Below, one piece after another: positions 18,802-28,075 of a DNA stretch of 64,000 nt. The notes beneath the pieces are model-generated. The model saw only the letters and a list, made by a program, of their open reading frames with translations. It did no database searches and was not told where the DNA came from. This stretch comes from UBA8437 sp964646205 (GTDB lineage: Bacteria; Planctomycetota; Planctomycetia; Planctomycetales; Planctomycetaceae), in NCBI GenBank assembly GCA_964646205.1, contig CAZYAZ010000030.1:1-64000 (forward strand), in the 5' to 3' direction. Within the stretch, counting starts at the first letter, position 1, and the number at the start of each line of letters is the position of its first letter. The position numbers and the translations under genes are program-made.

Positions 18802-20265
18802 ATGATGAGAGCGAGCGTTGGCTGGTTGTTGCTGCTGTTGTGTGGTGGATTCCCCGCGTTTGCCGGAGATGGCAGCGAGTTGTCTCGTGCACAGCAGACG
18901 GCGGTGGCCGACGTCGCCGGTCGGGTCGATCTGATCAAGGCGGTCAATCGCAAGATCTGGGACTACGCTGAAGTCGGACTCGAGGAAACCCGTTCCTCGG
19001 CGTTGCTGCAGAAGCACCTCAAGCAGAATGGCTTCAAGGTCAAGAGTGGTGTGGCAGGAATGCCGACGGCTTTTGTGGCCAGTTTCGGAAGTGGCAAGCC
19101 CGTGATCGGGATCCTGGCCGAGTATGACGCGTTGCCGGGAATGTCCCAGAAGGTTGAACCGGTGCGTGCGGCGGTGCGATCGGGTCAACCCGGTCACGCC
19201 TGCGGTCACAGTGGACTGGGCAGCGGAGCCCTGGGAGCGGCGCTGGCGGTCAAGGCCGCGATGGACCGTCACAAGATCAAGGGGACCATCCGTTTGTACG
19301 GAACCCCGGCCGAGGAGACGGTGATCGGCAAGGTCTACATGTTGCTTGACGGCCAATTCGACGACCTGGACGTCTGTCTGCACTGGCACCCCTCGAGCCG
19401 CAATGGAGCGTGGGCCGGGACATCCAAGGCCCTGGTCAGCGTCAAGTTCAGCTTTGACGGCACGGCAGCTCATGCGTCGGGTAGTCCCGAGAGTGGCCGC
19501 AGTGCATTGGACGCGGTCGAACTGATGAACGTCGGCGTCAACTACATGCGCGAGCATGTCAAGGAAGACGCTCGAATGCACTACGTGATCACCAATGGCG
19601 GCGGGGCACCCAACGTGGTGCCACCGGTGGCGTCGGTCTGGTACTACATTCGGGCTGACGATCACCGTGATGTCGAAGCAAATTTCAAGTGGATCCAGGA
19701 CATCGCACGGGGTGCGGCCCTGATGACCCGCACCAAGATGAGGATGCAAGTCGACACCGATTGCCACGAGTTGATTACCAATGTGCCGCTGGCGGAGTTG
19801 CTCGAGGAGAAGCTCAAGACGATCGGTCCCCCGAAGTTCAACCAGGTCGAGAAGGCGTTTGCCCGGCGGCTTCAGCAGCCGCTGATCGAGCAATTCGGGG
19901 ACGAGTTTCCCAAGGCGATTGACGAGTCCATCCGACCGTATGCCGAGTCGATGGCTGCCCGCACACGGGGCTCGACCGACGTCGGTGATATCAGTTGGTA
20001 CGTGCCAACCGGTGGGATTTCGACCTCGTGCCTGGCGGCCAAGAGTCCCGGCCACAGTTGGCAGAACGTGGCCGCGATCGGTTCGACGATTGGCGAGAAA
20101 GGGATCGTCTACGCATCGAAGGTGTTGGCCGCCACGGCAATCGAGTTGTTTGAAGATCCAGCTCGTGTGGCGGCGGCAAAGGCTGACTGGACAAAGCGAA
20201 TGGAAAAGAGAAAGTACACGACGTTGATTCCCAAGGGGCAGCCAGCACCGGTGAAGATCCGTTGA
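18802..20265 (+). CDS. Exported M20-family amidohydrolase (AbgB-like peptidase)
   Basis: A 487-aa protein with a signal peptide (MMRASVGWLLLLLCGGFPAFA). The M20D metallopeptidase features are clear: ILAEYDALPGM, the metal-binding GHACGHSGLG (H132, C134, H136), the catalytic pair in GTPAEE (E171, E172), and the dimerisation-domain phrase GTAAHASGSPESGRSALDA. AbgB-type enzymes hydrolyse p-aminobenzoyl-glutamate or other N-acyl amino acids. ATG 18802 follows AGGAGAG. The next gene starts 25 bp after its stop, so it probably leads a run of cotranscribed genes up to 25.2 kb. Confidence 0.9.
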   Translation: MMRASVGWLLLLLCGGFPAFAGDGSELSRAQQTAVADVAGRVDLIKAVNRKIWDYAEVGLEETRSSALLQKHLKQNGFKVKSGVAGMPTAFVASFGSGKPVIGILAEYDALPGMSQKVEPVRAAVRSGQPGHACGHSGLGSGALGAALAVKAAMDRHKIKGTIRLYGTPAEETVIGKVYMLLDGQFDDLDVCLHWHPSSRNGAWAGTSKALVSVKFSFDGTAAHASGSPESGRSALDAVELMNVGVNYMREHVKEDARMHYVITNGGGAPNVVPPVASVWYYIRADDHRDVEANFKWIQDIARGAALMTRTKMRMQVDTDCHELITNVPLAELLEEKLKTIGPPKFNQVEKAFARRLQQPLIEQFGDEFPKAIDESIRPYAESMAARTRGSTDVGDISWYVPTGGISTSCLAAKSPGHSWQNVAAIGSTIGEKGIVYASKVLAATAIELFEDPARVAAAKADWTKRMEKRKYTTLIPKGQPAPVKIR

Positions 20266-20290
20266 TCAACTTCTCGATGCTCACGCAACG

Positions 20291-22576
20291 ATGACTGACC
20301 GTCGTTTCACACTGGTGGTGTGGTTGCTGGGGATTGCCCTGGCCGGACTGTTCTGGTGGCCATTGGTCACCGGAGGCGGTTTTGTTGGTGGTGACATCTA
20401 TTCGTACTATTTTCCCCAGAAGACCTTCTACGCCGAACAGTTGCAGCAGGGGCACTCGCCGTTCTGGAACGACCGGGTCGGCCACGGTTATCCGATGTTG
20501 GCCGAGAGCCAGGCGGGGGTGTTCTATCCGCCGCACCTGGCCCTGTACACGTGGCTGGAGGTCAACACCGCCTACAGTCTCAGCCACCTGCTGCACTATG
20601 TGCTGGCGTTTGTATTCACCGTTGGGTACGCACGGCGGTTCGGGATTCCGAGATTCGGAGCTCTCCTGGCGGGACTAGTCTACGTTTACGGCTGGTTCCC
20701 AACTCGGAGTTGCTGGGAGTGGGCAATCATCGGGGGAACCTGGTTGCCGGCGGCGTTGTGGTCGGTGGAGTGTTTTTTGCAGACACGTCGATGGAGATTC
20801 GCAGCACTGCTGTCGGCGGTCCTTTCGGTGCAGATGATGGCCGGTCACTTCCAACTGGCCTGGATCACACAACTGGTCCTGGTGGTGTACGTTCCCTGTC
20901 GGCTGTGGTGGGTTCCGGTGATGGAACCGTTGTTGCCATCCCACGCGCGATGGCGGGCCGGCGTGTTGCTGTTGCTCTCGGGTGGCTTGGCCATCGGGTT
21001 GGCGGCGTTGCAATTGCTGCCAACGTGGGAATTTCGCCAGGTGAGCCAGAGGGCCGAGGCCGGGGCTGACCATCCGCTGCAATTCGGCTCGATTCCGGCT
21101 TGGTACTGGACACAGGCCGTGATGCCGTTCCGATGGTATTCACCGACGACCGACCGCACGGCCGCCCTGCAGAGAGATCCTGCCATTCCGGGGGTCGCGA
21201 CCAATGAGGGCGAGGCTCACCTGTATTTCGGTCTGGCCCCGTTCCTGCTGGCGGTCCTGGGGATCGGGTCGATGTTCCGTCGCGGAGATCCCCGCGGAAT
21301 CTTCTGGATCCTGGTGGGGACACTGGCCCTGTTTTACACCACCGGTCGTATGGTGCCGCTGGTCGATTGGCTTCCTGGGTTCAGTTATTTCCAGGGGCCG
21401 GGGCGGTACGGGGTCGTGGTCACGTTGGCGGTGGCGTTGCTGGCCGGCGAGATGGCCGGGCGGTGGCTGGCACCTGTTGTGGGCGGATCTTTTCGGTCGA
21501 TCGTGGTGTGGTCAGGGTCGCTGTTGGCCCTGGGTAGCAGTTGGTGGCTGGTGGATGTGACCTGGGTGGTGGTTGAAGCCAATCCGGGGGTCGTGGCCGC
21601 CCCGGATTGGTTGCCGTCGACCGTCCTGGTGATCGGAGTGCTTGGAGGCTTCGTCGTACTGGCGGCTGTTGGCATGTTCCTGGTCTCGCGTCCACGGGTG
21701 CCGCAGGTCGTGGCCGGTCAACGATTGGCCCTGGCGATCCTGGCTCTCGCCACCGTGTTGGACCTGTGGCTGGTGGCTCACCTTGTCCAGTTCACCGAGG
21801 TGCTGGACGATCCCCCGATTTCCCGGCTGGCCTCCAGCCCGGTACGGCAGGCCTTGTCCGAGTCAAAAATGCCGGCACGGGTGTTCGCCCCGATGGCGAA
21901 CTTCCCCACGGTGCTGGGTGTGTCGGCGACACCGGTTTACTTCACCTTTGGCCCGTCCGAGTACACCCGTCGTGATCTGATGATGCCCAGTTCACAGGTC
22001 GACGATCCCGATGATTCGTTTGTTCCGCAGACCGAGGCCCAGATGGACTGGCTGGAACGCGGGGGGGTCACGCACATTGTCAGCTACAAGCCGATTGATT
22101 CGGCACGATGGCCGGTGCAGGAGATCTGGCGTGGCCGTGACCCGGTGATGAATTCCGCCCTGGGTCGCCGATCGCCGCTGTTTCTCTATCGACTGACCGA
22201 AGGACGTGGCCGGGTGTCGTGGGATTCCGGTGCGGAACGCAATTCGATTACCGGGTATTCCGGAACTGGCTCAGAAGTGGTGATTGACGTGACCACCCGT
22301 GTGGCGGGGCGACTGGTCTTGACCGAATTGATGGCCGAGGGCTGGCAGGTCGAGGTGGATGGCGAGCCTCGGAAGGTGGAATTGGTTGAGGGCATGTACC
22401 GTGGTGTCCGCTTGCAGCCCGGTGAGTCTCGCGTACGGTGGCACTACCAGCCGCCCGGCTTATACTGGGGGCTTCTCATCAGCGGCGTGGCGTTGCTGAT
22501 GTTGGCCACGGCGGGCCTGATCCGGTACCGAAAACCCGGTTGGCTGGCCGGTCTCGAGTTGAACGAGCCGTCATGA
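20291..22576 (+). CDS. YfhO-like polytopic membrane protein
   Basis: A 761-aa protein with about a dozen hydrophobic segments. After the first segment comes GGDIYSYYFPQK...SPFWND, the extracytoplasmic pattern seen in YfhO-type and GT-C-like membrane glycosyltransferases, with the acidic residue D37. A periplasmic C-terminal domain (about 535-720, containing WLERGGVTHIVSYKPIDS and a beta-rich part) precedes a final membrane helix. Sugar transfer from a lipid carrier to a cell-surface polymer is possible but not shown. Its TGA overlaps the ATG of the next gene (ATGA), which suggests translational coupling. Confidence 0.8.
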   Translation: MTDRRFTLVVWLLGIALAGLFWWPLVTGGGFVGGDIYSYYFPQKTFYAEQLQQGHSPFWNDRVGHGYPMLAESQAGVFYPPHLALYTWLEVNTAYSLSHLLHYVLAFVFTVGYARRFGIPRFGALLAGLVYVYGWFPTRSCWEWAIIGGTWLPAALWSVECFLQTRRWRFAALLSAVLSVQMMAGHFQLAWITQLVLVVYVPCRLWWVPVMEPLLPSHARWRAGVLLLLSGGLAIGLAALQLLPTWEFRQVSQRAEAGADHPLQFGSIPAWYWTQAVMPFRWYSPTTDRTAALQRDPAIPGVATNEGEAHLYFGLAPFLLAVLGIGSMFRRGDPRGIFWILVGTLALFYTTGRMVPLVDWLPGFSYFQGPGRYGVVVTLAVALLAGEMAGRWLAPVVGGSFRSIVVWSGSLLALGSSWWLVDVTWVVVEANPGVVAAPDWLPSTVLVIGVLGGFVVLAAVGMFLVSRPRVPQVVAGQRLALAILALATVLDLWLVAHLVQFTEVLDDPPISRLASSPVRQALSESKMPARVFAPMANFPTVLGVSATPVYFTFGPSEYTRRDLMMPSSQVDDPDDSFVPQTEAQMDWLERGGVTHIVSYKPIDSARWPVQEIWRGRDPVMNSALGRRSPLFLYRLTEGRGRVSWDSGAERNSITGYSGTGSEVVIDVTTRVAGRLVLTELMAEGWQVEVDGEPRKVELVEGMYRGVRLQPGESRVRWHYQPPGLYWGLLISGVALLMLATAGLIRYRKPGWLAGLELNEPS

Positions 22577-23571
22577 AAGCCGCCTACATCACCCGTACCG
22601 GTGATCCGGATGTGATCGAATTCGGAGATCTGCCCGATCCCGAGCCAGCCGCCGGCCAGGTGTTGGTGCGAGTCGAGGCGGTGGCGGTCAACCCGATCGA
22701 CACATACGTCCGCGGCGGACTGGTGGCTCTGGAACTGGATTTCCCCTACACGATCGGTTGCGACCTGGCTGGCACGATCGTGGCGTGTGGTGAGGGCATT
22801 GAACGCTTTGCCGTGGGAGATCGTGTGTGGGGCAGCAACCAGGGCTTGCTGGGACGTGCCGGCACATTCTCGGAGTTGGCAGCCGTCGACGAGCAGTGGC
22901 TCTACGCCGCTCCGGAGGGAGTGTCGAGCGAGTTGTTGGCTGCCGGGGCGCTGGTTGGCTTGACCGCACACCTGGGGTTGTTTCTCCATGCCGGGGTCGA
23001 GGCCGGGGACCTGGTGTTCGTCAACGGGGGGACCGGTGGCGTGGGCGCCGCGGTGGTTCAACTGGCCAAGTCGGTCGGTGCCCGGGTTGTCGCGACGGTG
23101 GGATCGTCGGAAAAACAGGAACTCTGCAGTTCGCTGGGTGCGGATCTCGCCGTTGACTACCACGACCCGGACATGGACAACGTCCTGGCAAGTTTCGCGG
23201 CCGAGAACGGTGGGTTTGACGTGTGGTTCGAGACGTTGCGGGAACCGACACCTGACCGGACGATCGAGTTGATGGCCAAGCGAGGGCGGATCGTGTTGAT
23301 GGCCGGACGGGCGGCTCGCCCCGAGTTCCCCGTGGGATCCTTCTACACGAAGGACCTGAGAATGTTTGGTTTCGCGATGTTCAACGCGTCAGACCAGGAG
23401 CAGCGGATTTGTGGCGAGGCGATCAACCAGTTGGCGGCCGACGGGGGGTGGAATCCCCCCATCGGGGCACGCTTCGGTTTGTCCGAATCGGTCACGGCCC
23501 ACCAACTGCAGCAGGACAACACGATTGGCGGACAGGGAACACTTGCGGGAAAGATTGTACTGACACCGTAG
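22573..23571 (+). CDS. Zinc-less alcohol dehydrogenase family, NADPH:quinone reductase-like
   Basis: A 332-aa MDR-superfamily oxidoreductase. The GroES-like domain includes VAVNPIDTYVRGGL and GCDLAGTIVACGEGI; the Rossmann motif is VNGGTGGVGAAVVQLAK (G152-G158). The cysteines that bind structural or catalytic zinc in alcohol dehydrogenases are absent, as in quinone oxidoreductases that reduce quinones or enones with NADPH. The start overlaps the previous stop by 4 nt. The C-terminus (LAGKIVLTP) is complete. Confidence 0.9.
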   Translation: MKAAYITRTGDPDVIEFGDLPDPEPAAGQVLVRVEAVAVNPIDTYVRGGLVALELDFPYTIGCDLAGTIVACGEGIERFAVGDRVWGSNQGLLGRAGTFSELAAVDEQWLYAAPEGVSSELLAAGALVGLTAHLGLFLHAGVEAGDLVFVNGGTGGVGAAVVQLAKSVGARVVATVGSSEKQELCSSLGADLAVDYHDPDMDNVLASFAAENGGFDVWFETLREPTPDRTIELMAKRGRIVLMAGRAARPEFPVGSFYTKDLRMFGFAMFNASDQEQRICGEAINQLAADGGWNPPIGARFGLSESVTAHQLQQDNTIGGQGTLAGKIVLTP

Positions 23572-23640
23572 CGACAGGAGGTTCGCGCGCAGCAGGCCCA
23601 CGGATGGTGCCGACCGATTCCACCATAGGAAATGGCACCA

Positions 23641-24075
23641 ATGAAAATTCCAAGTACGCGGTCCGTTGTTGTGTGCGGGTTGTTCGCCCTGGCTGTCTTC
23701 GGACAGGAAACGGCCAATGCCTTGCAGCAGGTACCCGGATCGGCGACGACCAAGCAGCAGGTTCGGATCAAGGAATTGCACGAGGCGCACTCGGCCGCTC
23801 GCGATGCACGTGGATTGGTCGGTAGTCGCCTGGTTTCAAAGATCAGTCGTGATGCCCAGAAGCACGCCGACTGGATGGCTACCACGGGGCAGTTTGTGCA
23901 CAGCGAGATGGGTTACTGGGAAGTGATCCAGACCGGCCCGCTGACACCCCAGAAAGCGATCGAGGGATGGCTGGAATCGCAGGCTCATCGTGAGATCCTG
24001 ATGAGCGGCGCCGAGATCGGGTTTGGCTTTGCAGAATCCAACGGTGTGGCCTACTGGGTCGGACTGGTGCGTTGA
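23641..24075 (+). CDS. Secreted CAP/SCP-domain protein
   Basis: A 144-aa protein with a signal peptide (about 1-27, VVVCGLFALAVFGQETANA) and a CAP (SCP/PR1) domain. H75 (AQKHADWMA), H87 (QFVHSEMGYWEVI) and H116 (ESQAHREILMS) sit where the CAP cavity histidines are expected. Bacterial CAP proteins are extracellular and mostly of unknown activity. The ATG at 23641 is preferred over 23632 because AGGAA is ten bases upstream. It sits 69 bp after the quinone reductase and 23 bp before the oxidoreductase. Confidence 0.82.
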   Translation: MKIPSTRSVVVCGLFALAVFGQETANALQQVPGSATTKQQVRIKELHEAHSAARDARGLVGSRLVSKISRDAQKHADWMATTGQFVHSEMGYWEVIQTGPLTPQKAIEGWLESQAHREILMSGAEIGFGFAESNGVAYWVGLVR

Positions 24076-24098
24076 CCACAGCCGGGAGGCCCGGGGAG

Positions 24099-25211
24099 AT
24101 GACCGACCAGGTGGGGCGACCGGCACCGATCGAGATGCCCGAACGCAGCGACGTGGCGATCGGTTGCGTGGGGGCCGGCTTCATCATGGCCGACTGCCAC
24201 CTGGTGGCTTATCGCAACGCAGGATTCCATCCGGTGGCGATTTCGTCTCGCACCGAATCGAAGGCCCGTGAGGTGGCGGCCAGGCACGAGATCCCAACCG
24301 TGCATGCCGACTGGCACGCATTGGTTGCCGATTCCCGGGTCGAGGTTCTCGACGTGGCGGTGCCACCCGATGTCCAGTTGGAAGTGGTCCGCGAGGCCGC
24401 ACGGTTCGGGATTGGCTCTGGTGGGCATCTCCGGGGGATATTGGCCCAGAAACCGCTCGGTGTTGACCTGGAACAGGCCCGCGAGATTGTCCGGTTGTGC
24501 GACGAGGCGGGGATCACGCTGGCTGTGAACCAGAACATGAGGTTTGACCAGTCAATCCGGGCGGCACGTGGTGTGATCGAGGCGGGCCTGCTGGGAGAAC
24601 CGGTGCTGGCGACGATAGACATGCGTGCGATCCCGCACTGGATGCCGTGGCAGCAGCGGCAGGGGTGGGTGACGTTACGGATCATGAGCATCCATCATCT
24701 CGACACGTTCCGTTACCTGTTTGGGGATCCCGAACGGGTTTTCGCCAGCGTGCGGCCCGATCCGAGGACGGCCGGACAGTTCGAGCATTCCGACGGGATC
24801 TGCCTGTACATTCTCGAATACGCCGACGGCTTTCGTGCTGCCGCGTGGGACGATGTCTGGGCGGGGCCGGCACGGGAGGGGGCGGCAGAGGACCTGGGAA
24901 TCAAGTGGCGGATCGAGGGAACCTCGGGGATGGCTCGTGGCACGATCGGCTGGCCCGATTATCCCGATGGCAGCCCCAGCACGCTGGACTACACCACGAC
25001 GGAAACCCCCGAGTGGGTGTCACCCCGTTGGGACGAGATGTGGTTTCCCGATGCGTTTGTCGGCCCGATGGCCGACTTGCTGGTGTCGATAGAACGTGGT
25101 GACCGTCCCAGCCTGGACGGGCGGGACAACCTGAAGACGATGGCACTGGTCGAGGCGTGCTATCTCTCGGTGCAGGAACACCGTGCGGTGTTGCTGTCGG
25201 AATTCGACTGA
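24099..25211 (+). CDS. Gfo/Idh/MocA-family NAD(P)-dependent oxidoreductase
   Basis: A 370-aa protein with the N-terminal Rossmann motif CVGAGFIMADCHLVAY, the substrate/cofactor motif AQKPLG (the EKP-type lysine) and the C-terminal alpha/beta domain with SIHHLDTFRYLFGDPE. Such enzymes oxidise or reduce sugars, inositols or their derivatives. The N-terminus is uncertain: the ATG at 24099 has G-rich sequence close upstream, while a TTG at 24072 overlaps the preceding stop and is also in frame. The substrate is not readable. Confidence 0.87.
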   Translation: MTDQVGRPAPIEMPERSDVAIGCVGAGFIMADCHLVAYRNAGFHPVAISSRTESKAREVAARHEIPTVHADWHALVADSRVEVLDVAVPPDVQLEVVREAARFGIGSGGHLRGILAQKPLGVDLEQAREIVRLCDEAGITLAVNQNMRFDQSIRAARGVIEAGLLGEPVLATIDMRAIPHWMPWQQRQGWVTLRIMSIHHLDTFRYLFGDPERVFASVRPDPRTAGQFEHSDGICLYILEYADGFRAAAWDDVWAGPAREGAAEDLGIKWRIEGTSGMARGTIGWPDYPDGSPSTLDYTTTETPEWVSPRWDEMWFPDAFVGPMADLLVSIERGDRPSLDGRDNLKTMALVEACYLSVQEHRAVLLSEFD

Positions 25212-25232
25212 GTTGCTCCCCGGCCGGGCGAC

Positions 25233-26903
25233 TCAGCCCTCGTAGAATGCCGCGAGCCGGTCCTCGTACTTGGCGATGATGTGCCGGCGACGGACCTTGA
25301 GCGTGGCGGTCAATTCGTCGTTCTCCAACTGGAATGGCTGGTCGAGTACCAGGCACTTCTTGACCCGTTCGGGCTGGCTGACCGACTCCATCAATTCCGA
25401 GACCTTCGAATCAATGATTGCCAGCAGTTCTGGAGAGGTGATCAGTCCGTCCTCGGTTTCCATGGCCGCGTCGTTGGTCGTGGCGAGGGTTTCGAGCAAC
25501 GGAAGGTTGGGAACCACGACGGCACTGATGAAGTTCCGCCCGTCCCCATACACCACCGCCTGGTCGAACAGCGGGTCGGTCGTCAGCAGTCGTTCGATGA
25601 CCGCCGGGGCAACGTTCTTGCCGGCTGACGTAACAAACAAGTCCTTCTTGCGGTCGGTGATCGAGAGAAAACCATCCTCGTCGATCGTTCCGACGTCACC
25701 GGTGTGAAACCACCCGTCGACAATGACCGCTTCGGTTGCCTCGGGGTTCTTCCAGTACCCGGCCATCACATGAGGCCCTCGTGTCAGGATTTCGCCGTCC
25801 TGGGCAATCCGCACCTCGACACCGGGAATTGGCAACCCGACCGAACCAAACCGGTACGCCTCGGCGTGGTTGAACGAAATGACCGGTGAGGTTTCGGTGA
25901 GTCCATATCCTTCCAGGATCGGCAGCCCGGCTTGGTCGAAACCGTCACAGACGTGTCGGGGCAGCGGGGCACCTCCAGAGTTCAATTGGCGGATTCGCGG
26001 TCCGAAAATGGTTTTCAACCGATTGGCTCGTGCGTCCGGATCGAGTGCTTCGACGCCTGTCCAGATTTTCTCGTAGAAGCGTGGTACGGCCGTCAGCCAG
26101 GTGGGCTTGATCGTGTCGAGGTCGTCGATCAGCGTGTCGATGCCGGCGGCCAGTGCGACGGTGATGCCGGCTCCGGTGGCCAGGTAATTGTCGGTCAACC
26201 GGGCGTAGACGTGGCTGTAGGGGAGCCAGCTGAGCAGGATGTCGTCGGATTCCAGGAAGGCGATGGGAATCATCGATTCGACATTGGAAAGCAGGTTGCC
26301 GTGGGTCAGCATCACTCCCTTGGGGTTGCCCGTGGTGCCGCTGGTATAGATCAGGGTCGCGAGACTGGACGAGTCCAGTGCCTGTTCACGCGAGGCAATC
26401 TGGTCGTCGAGTGATGCGCGGGCACCGCGGTGGCACAGTCCTTGCCACGAGAGTTGGAGCAGTCGCGATTCGGGCAGTGTGACGGATTCGAAGGAGACGA
26501 GGAACTCGAGATCGGGCAGCTCGTCGAGTCGTGCGATGACCTTGTCGGCCTGGTCCTGGTTGCTGACCAGGACGCCACGGGCTTCGCTGTGTCCCAACTG
26601 GTACTCGACCTGTTCGGCCGACAGCGGAGCGTGCATGGTGACATCGGCAGCGCCGGCACTGAGGATCCCCAGGTCGGCAATTGGCCATTCGACGCGGTTT
26701 TCCGACAGGATGCCGACCCGGTCACCCGGGGCGATGCCCAGGGTGATCAGTCCGGCCGCGGCCCGGTCGGCCTGCCGGCGAACATCCCGGTACGAGATGT
26801 CGCGGAAACGACCGAGCGACGGGAATCGCATTGCGATTTTCTCGCCCATGCGACGGCTCATCGTGCGATGCAGGTGGCAGAGGTTGCCGACCGATTCGAT
26901 CAC
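25233..26903 (-). CDS. Long-chain acyl-CoA synthetase (FadD-type)
   Basis: A 556-aa ANL enzyme. Motifs are YTSGTTGNPKGV (about 185), ILEGYGLTETSPV, GWFHTGDVGTIDEDGF and TDRKKDLFVTSAGKNVAP, in the style of AMP-forming long-chain fatty-acid synthetases (FACS15-like). It would activate free fatty acids for the beta-oxidation enzymes encoded upstream. The start is GTG at 26903, overlapping the thiolase TGA as GTGA; the apparent frame beyond it lies inside the thiolase gene. It is the last gene of the four-gene operon. Confidence 0.9.
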   Translation of the reverse strand: MIESVGNLCHLHRTMSRRMGEKIAMRFPSLGRFRDISYRDVRRQADRAAAGLITLGIAPGDRVGILSENRVEWPIADLGILSAGAADVTMHAPLSAEQVEYQLGHSEARGVLVSNQDQADKVIARLDELPDLEFLVSFESVTLPESRLLQLSWQGLCHRGARASLDDQIASREQALDSSSLATLIYTSGTTGNPKGVMLTHGNLLSNVESMIPIAFLESDDILLSWLPYSHVYARLTDNYLATGAGITVALAAGIDTLIDDLDTIKPTWLTAVPRFYEKIWTGVEALDPDARANRLKTIFGPRIRQLNSGGAPLPRHVCDGFDQAGLPILEGYGLTETSPVISFNHAEAYRFGSVGLPIPGVEVRIAQDGEILTRGPHVMAGYWKNPEATEAVIVDGWFHTGDVGTIDEDGFLSITDRKKDLFVTSAGKNVAPAVIERLLTTDPLFDQAVVYGDGRNFISAVVVPNLPLLETLATTNDAAMETEDGLITSPELLAIIDSKVSELMESVSQPERVKKCLVLDQPFQLENDELTATLKVRRRHIIAKYEDRLAAFYEG

Positions 26904-28075
26904 GAGTCGTCCTGGCCCTGGAGATTCTCGAAGATCGTCGCCACGCCCTGGCCTTGTCCGACACAGAGTGTGGCCAGCCCGAACCGGGCGCCCGTGGCTC
27001 GCATCCGGTGCAGCAGCGTCACTGCAATCCGGGCGCCACTGGCACCCAGCGGATGTCCCAGTGCGATCGCTCCACCCCGCGTGTTGACTCGTGATTCGTC
27101 GATGTCCAGCAACTTCAGCACGCTGAGCACCTGCACGGCAAACGCCTCGTTGATTTCGATGCAGTCGATTTCGTCGAGGGTCAGTTCGGCACGTCGGAGT
27201 GCTTTGTGGATGGCGGGGACGGGCCCGATTCCCATCTCCGTCGGGTCGACACCCGCGACGGCCATGGCCCGGACCCGCGCGATTGGTTCCAGGCCCAGGT
27301 CTGTGGCGGTGGCTTCGGACATCATCATCATCGCCGCCGCTCCGACGTTGATCGGCGAACTGTTGCCGGCGGTCACACTGCCCCCGGCGGGATTGAATGC
27401 CGGAGGCAGGGCCTCCAATCCCTCGAGCGAACAGTCCTCGCGGATGCACTGGTCACGAGTGATCTGTGTCTTGCGGCCGTCGTCATCACGGCCCCACGTC
27501 GGTATCACCTCGCCGGTGAACTGGCCCGAACGAGTTGCCTCGTCAGCCAGTTGGTGACTTCTCAATGCGAACTCGTCCTGCTGGGTTCGGCCGATTCCGT
27601 ACTTGTTCGAAAGATACTCGGCCGTCAATCCCATGTGCATGATTGCTTCGCTGTACTTGCGGAACAGCCCCGGGGCGGGATCGTAGTCCTTGGTCATCGG
27701 GATGTGGTGCATGTGTTCCACGCCGCCGGCGATCTGCACGTTCTCGCACCCGGCCATGATGCTCATCGCCGCATCGTTGATCGCCTGCAGGCTCGAGGCA
27801 CAGTTGCGGTTGACCGTTACGCCCCCGGTCTCGATGGGCAGGCCTGCCATCAGCACGGCAATCCGAGCGATGTCGTAGCCCTGCTCGCCCTGTTGCTGCA
27901 CGCATCCCCAGCGGACGTCCTCGATCAGTCCAGGTTCGACGGTGGTGCGTTCGACCAGGTCGGCGATCAGCGCCGCGGAGAGTTCATCGGAACGGACGTC
28001 GCGGAAGCAGCCGGCGCGGGCGTCGGCTCGGCCAATCGGAGTACGGACGGCATCGATTACGACGGCGGGATTCAT
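26900..28075 (-). CDS. fadA: Acetyl-CoA C-acyltransferase (3-ketoacyl-CoA thiolase)
   Basis: A 391-aa thiolase. The nucleophile is C92 (VNRNCASSLQAIN), and the second catalytic pair is H341 (ALGHPLGASGAR) and C371 (LCVGQGQGVA). Length and motifs are those of FadA/FadI, which cleave 3-ketoacyl-CoA to acetyl-CoA and a shortened acyl-CoA. Its ATG overlaps the TGA of the FadB-like gene by 4 nt, and its own TGA overlaps the synthetase GTG, so expression is probably coupled in fixed ratio. Confidence 0.93.
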   Translation of the reverse strand: MNPAVVIDAVRTPIGRADARAGCFRDVRSDELSAALIADLVERTTVEPGLIEDVRWGCVQQQGEQGYDIARIAVLMAGLPIETGGVTVNRNCASSLQAINDAAMSIMAGCENVQIAGGVEHMHHIPMTKDYDPAPGLFRKYSEAIMHMGLTAEYLSNKYGIGRTQQDEFALRSHQLADEATRSGQFTGEVIPTWGRDDDGRKTQITRDQCIREDCSLEGLEALPPAFNPAGGSVTAGNSSPINVGAAAMMMMSEATATDLGLEPIARVRAMAVAGVDPTEMGIGPVPAIHKALRRAELTLDEIDCIEINEAFAVQVLSVLKLLDIDESRVNTRGGAIALGHPLGASGARIAVTLLHRMRATGARFGLATLCVGQGQGVATIFENLQGQDDS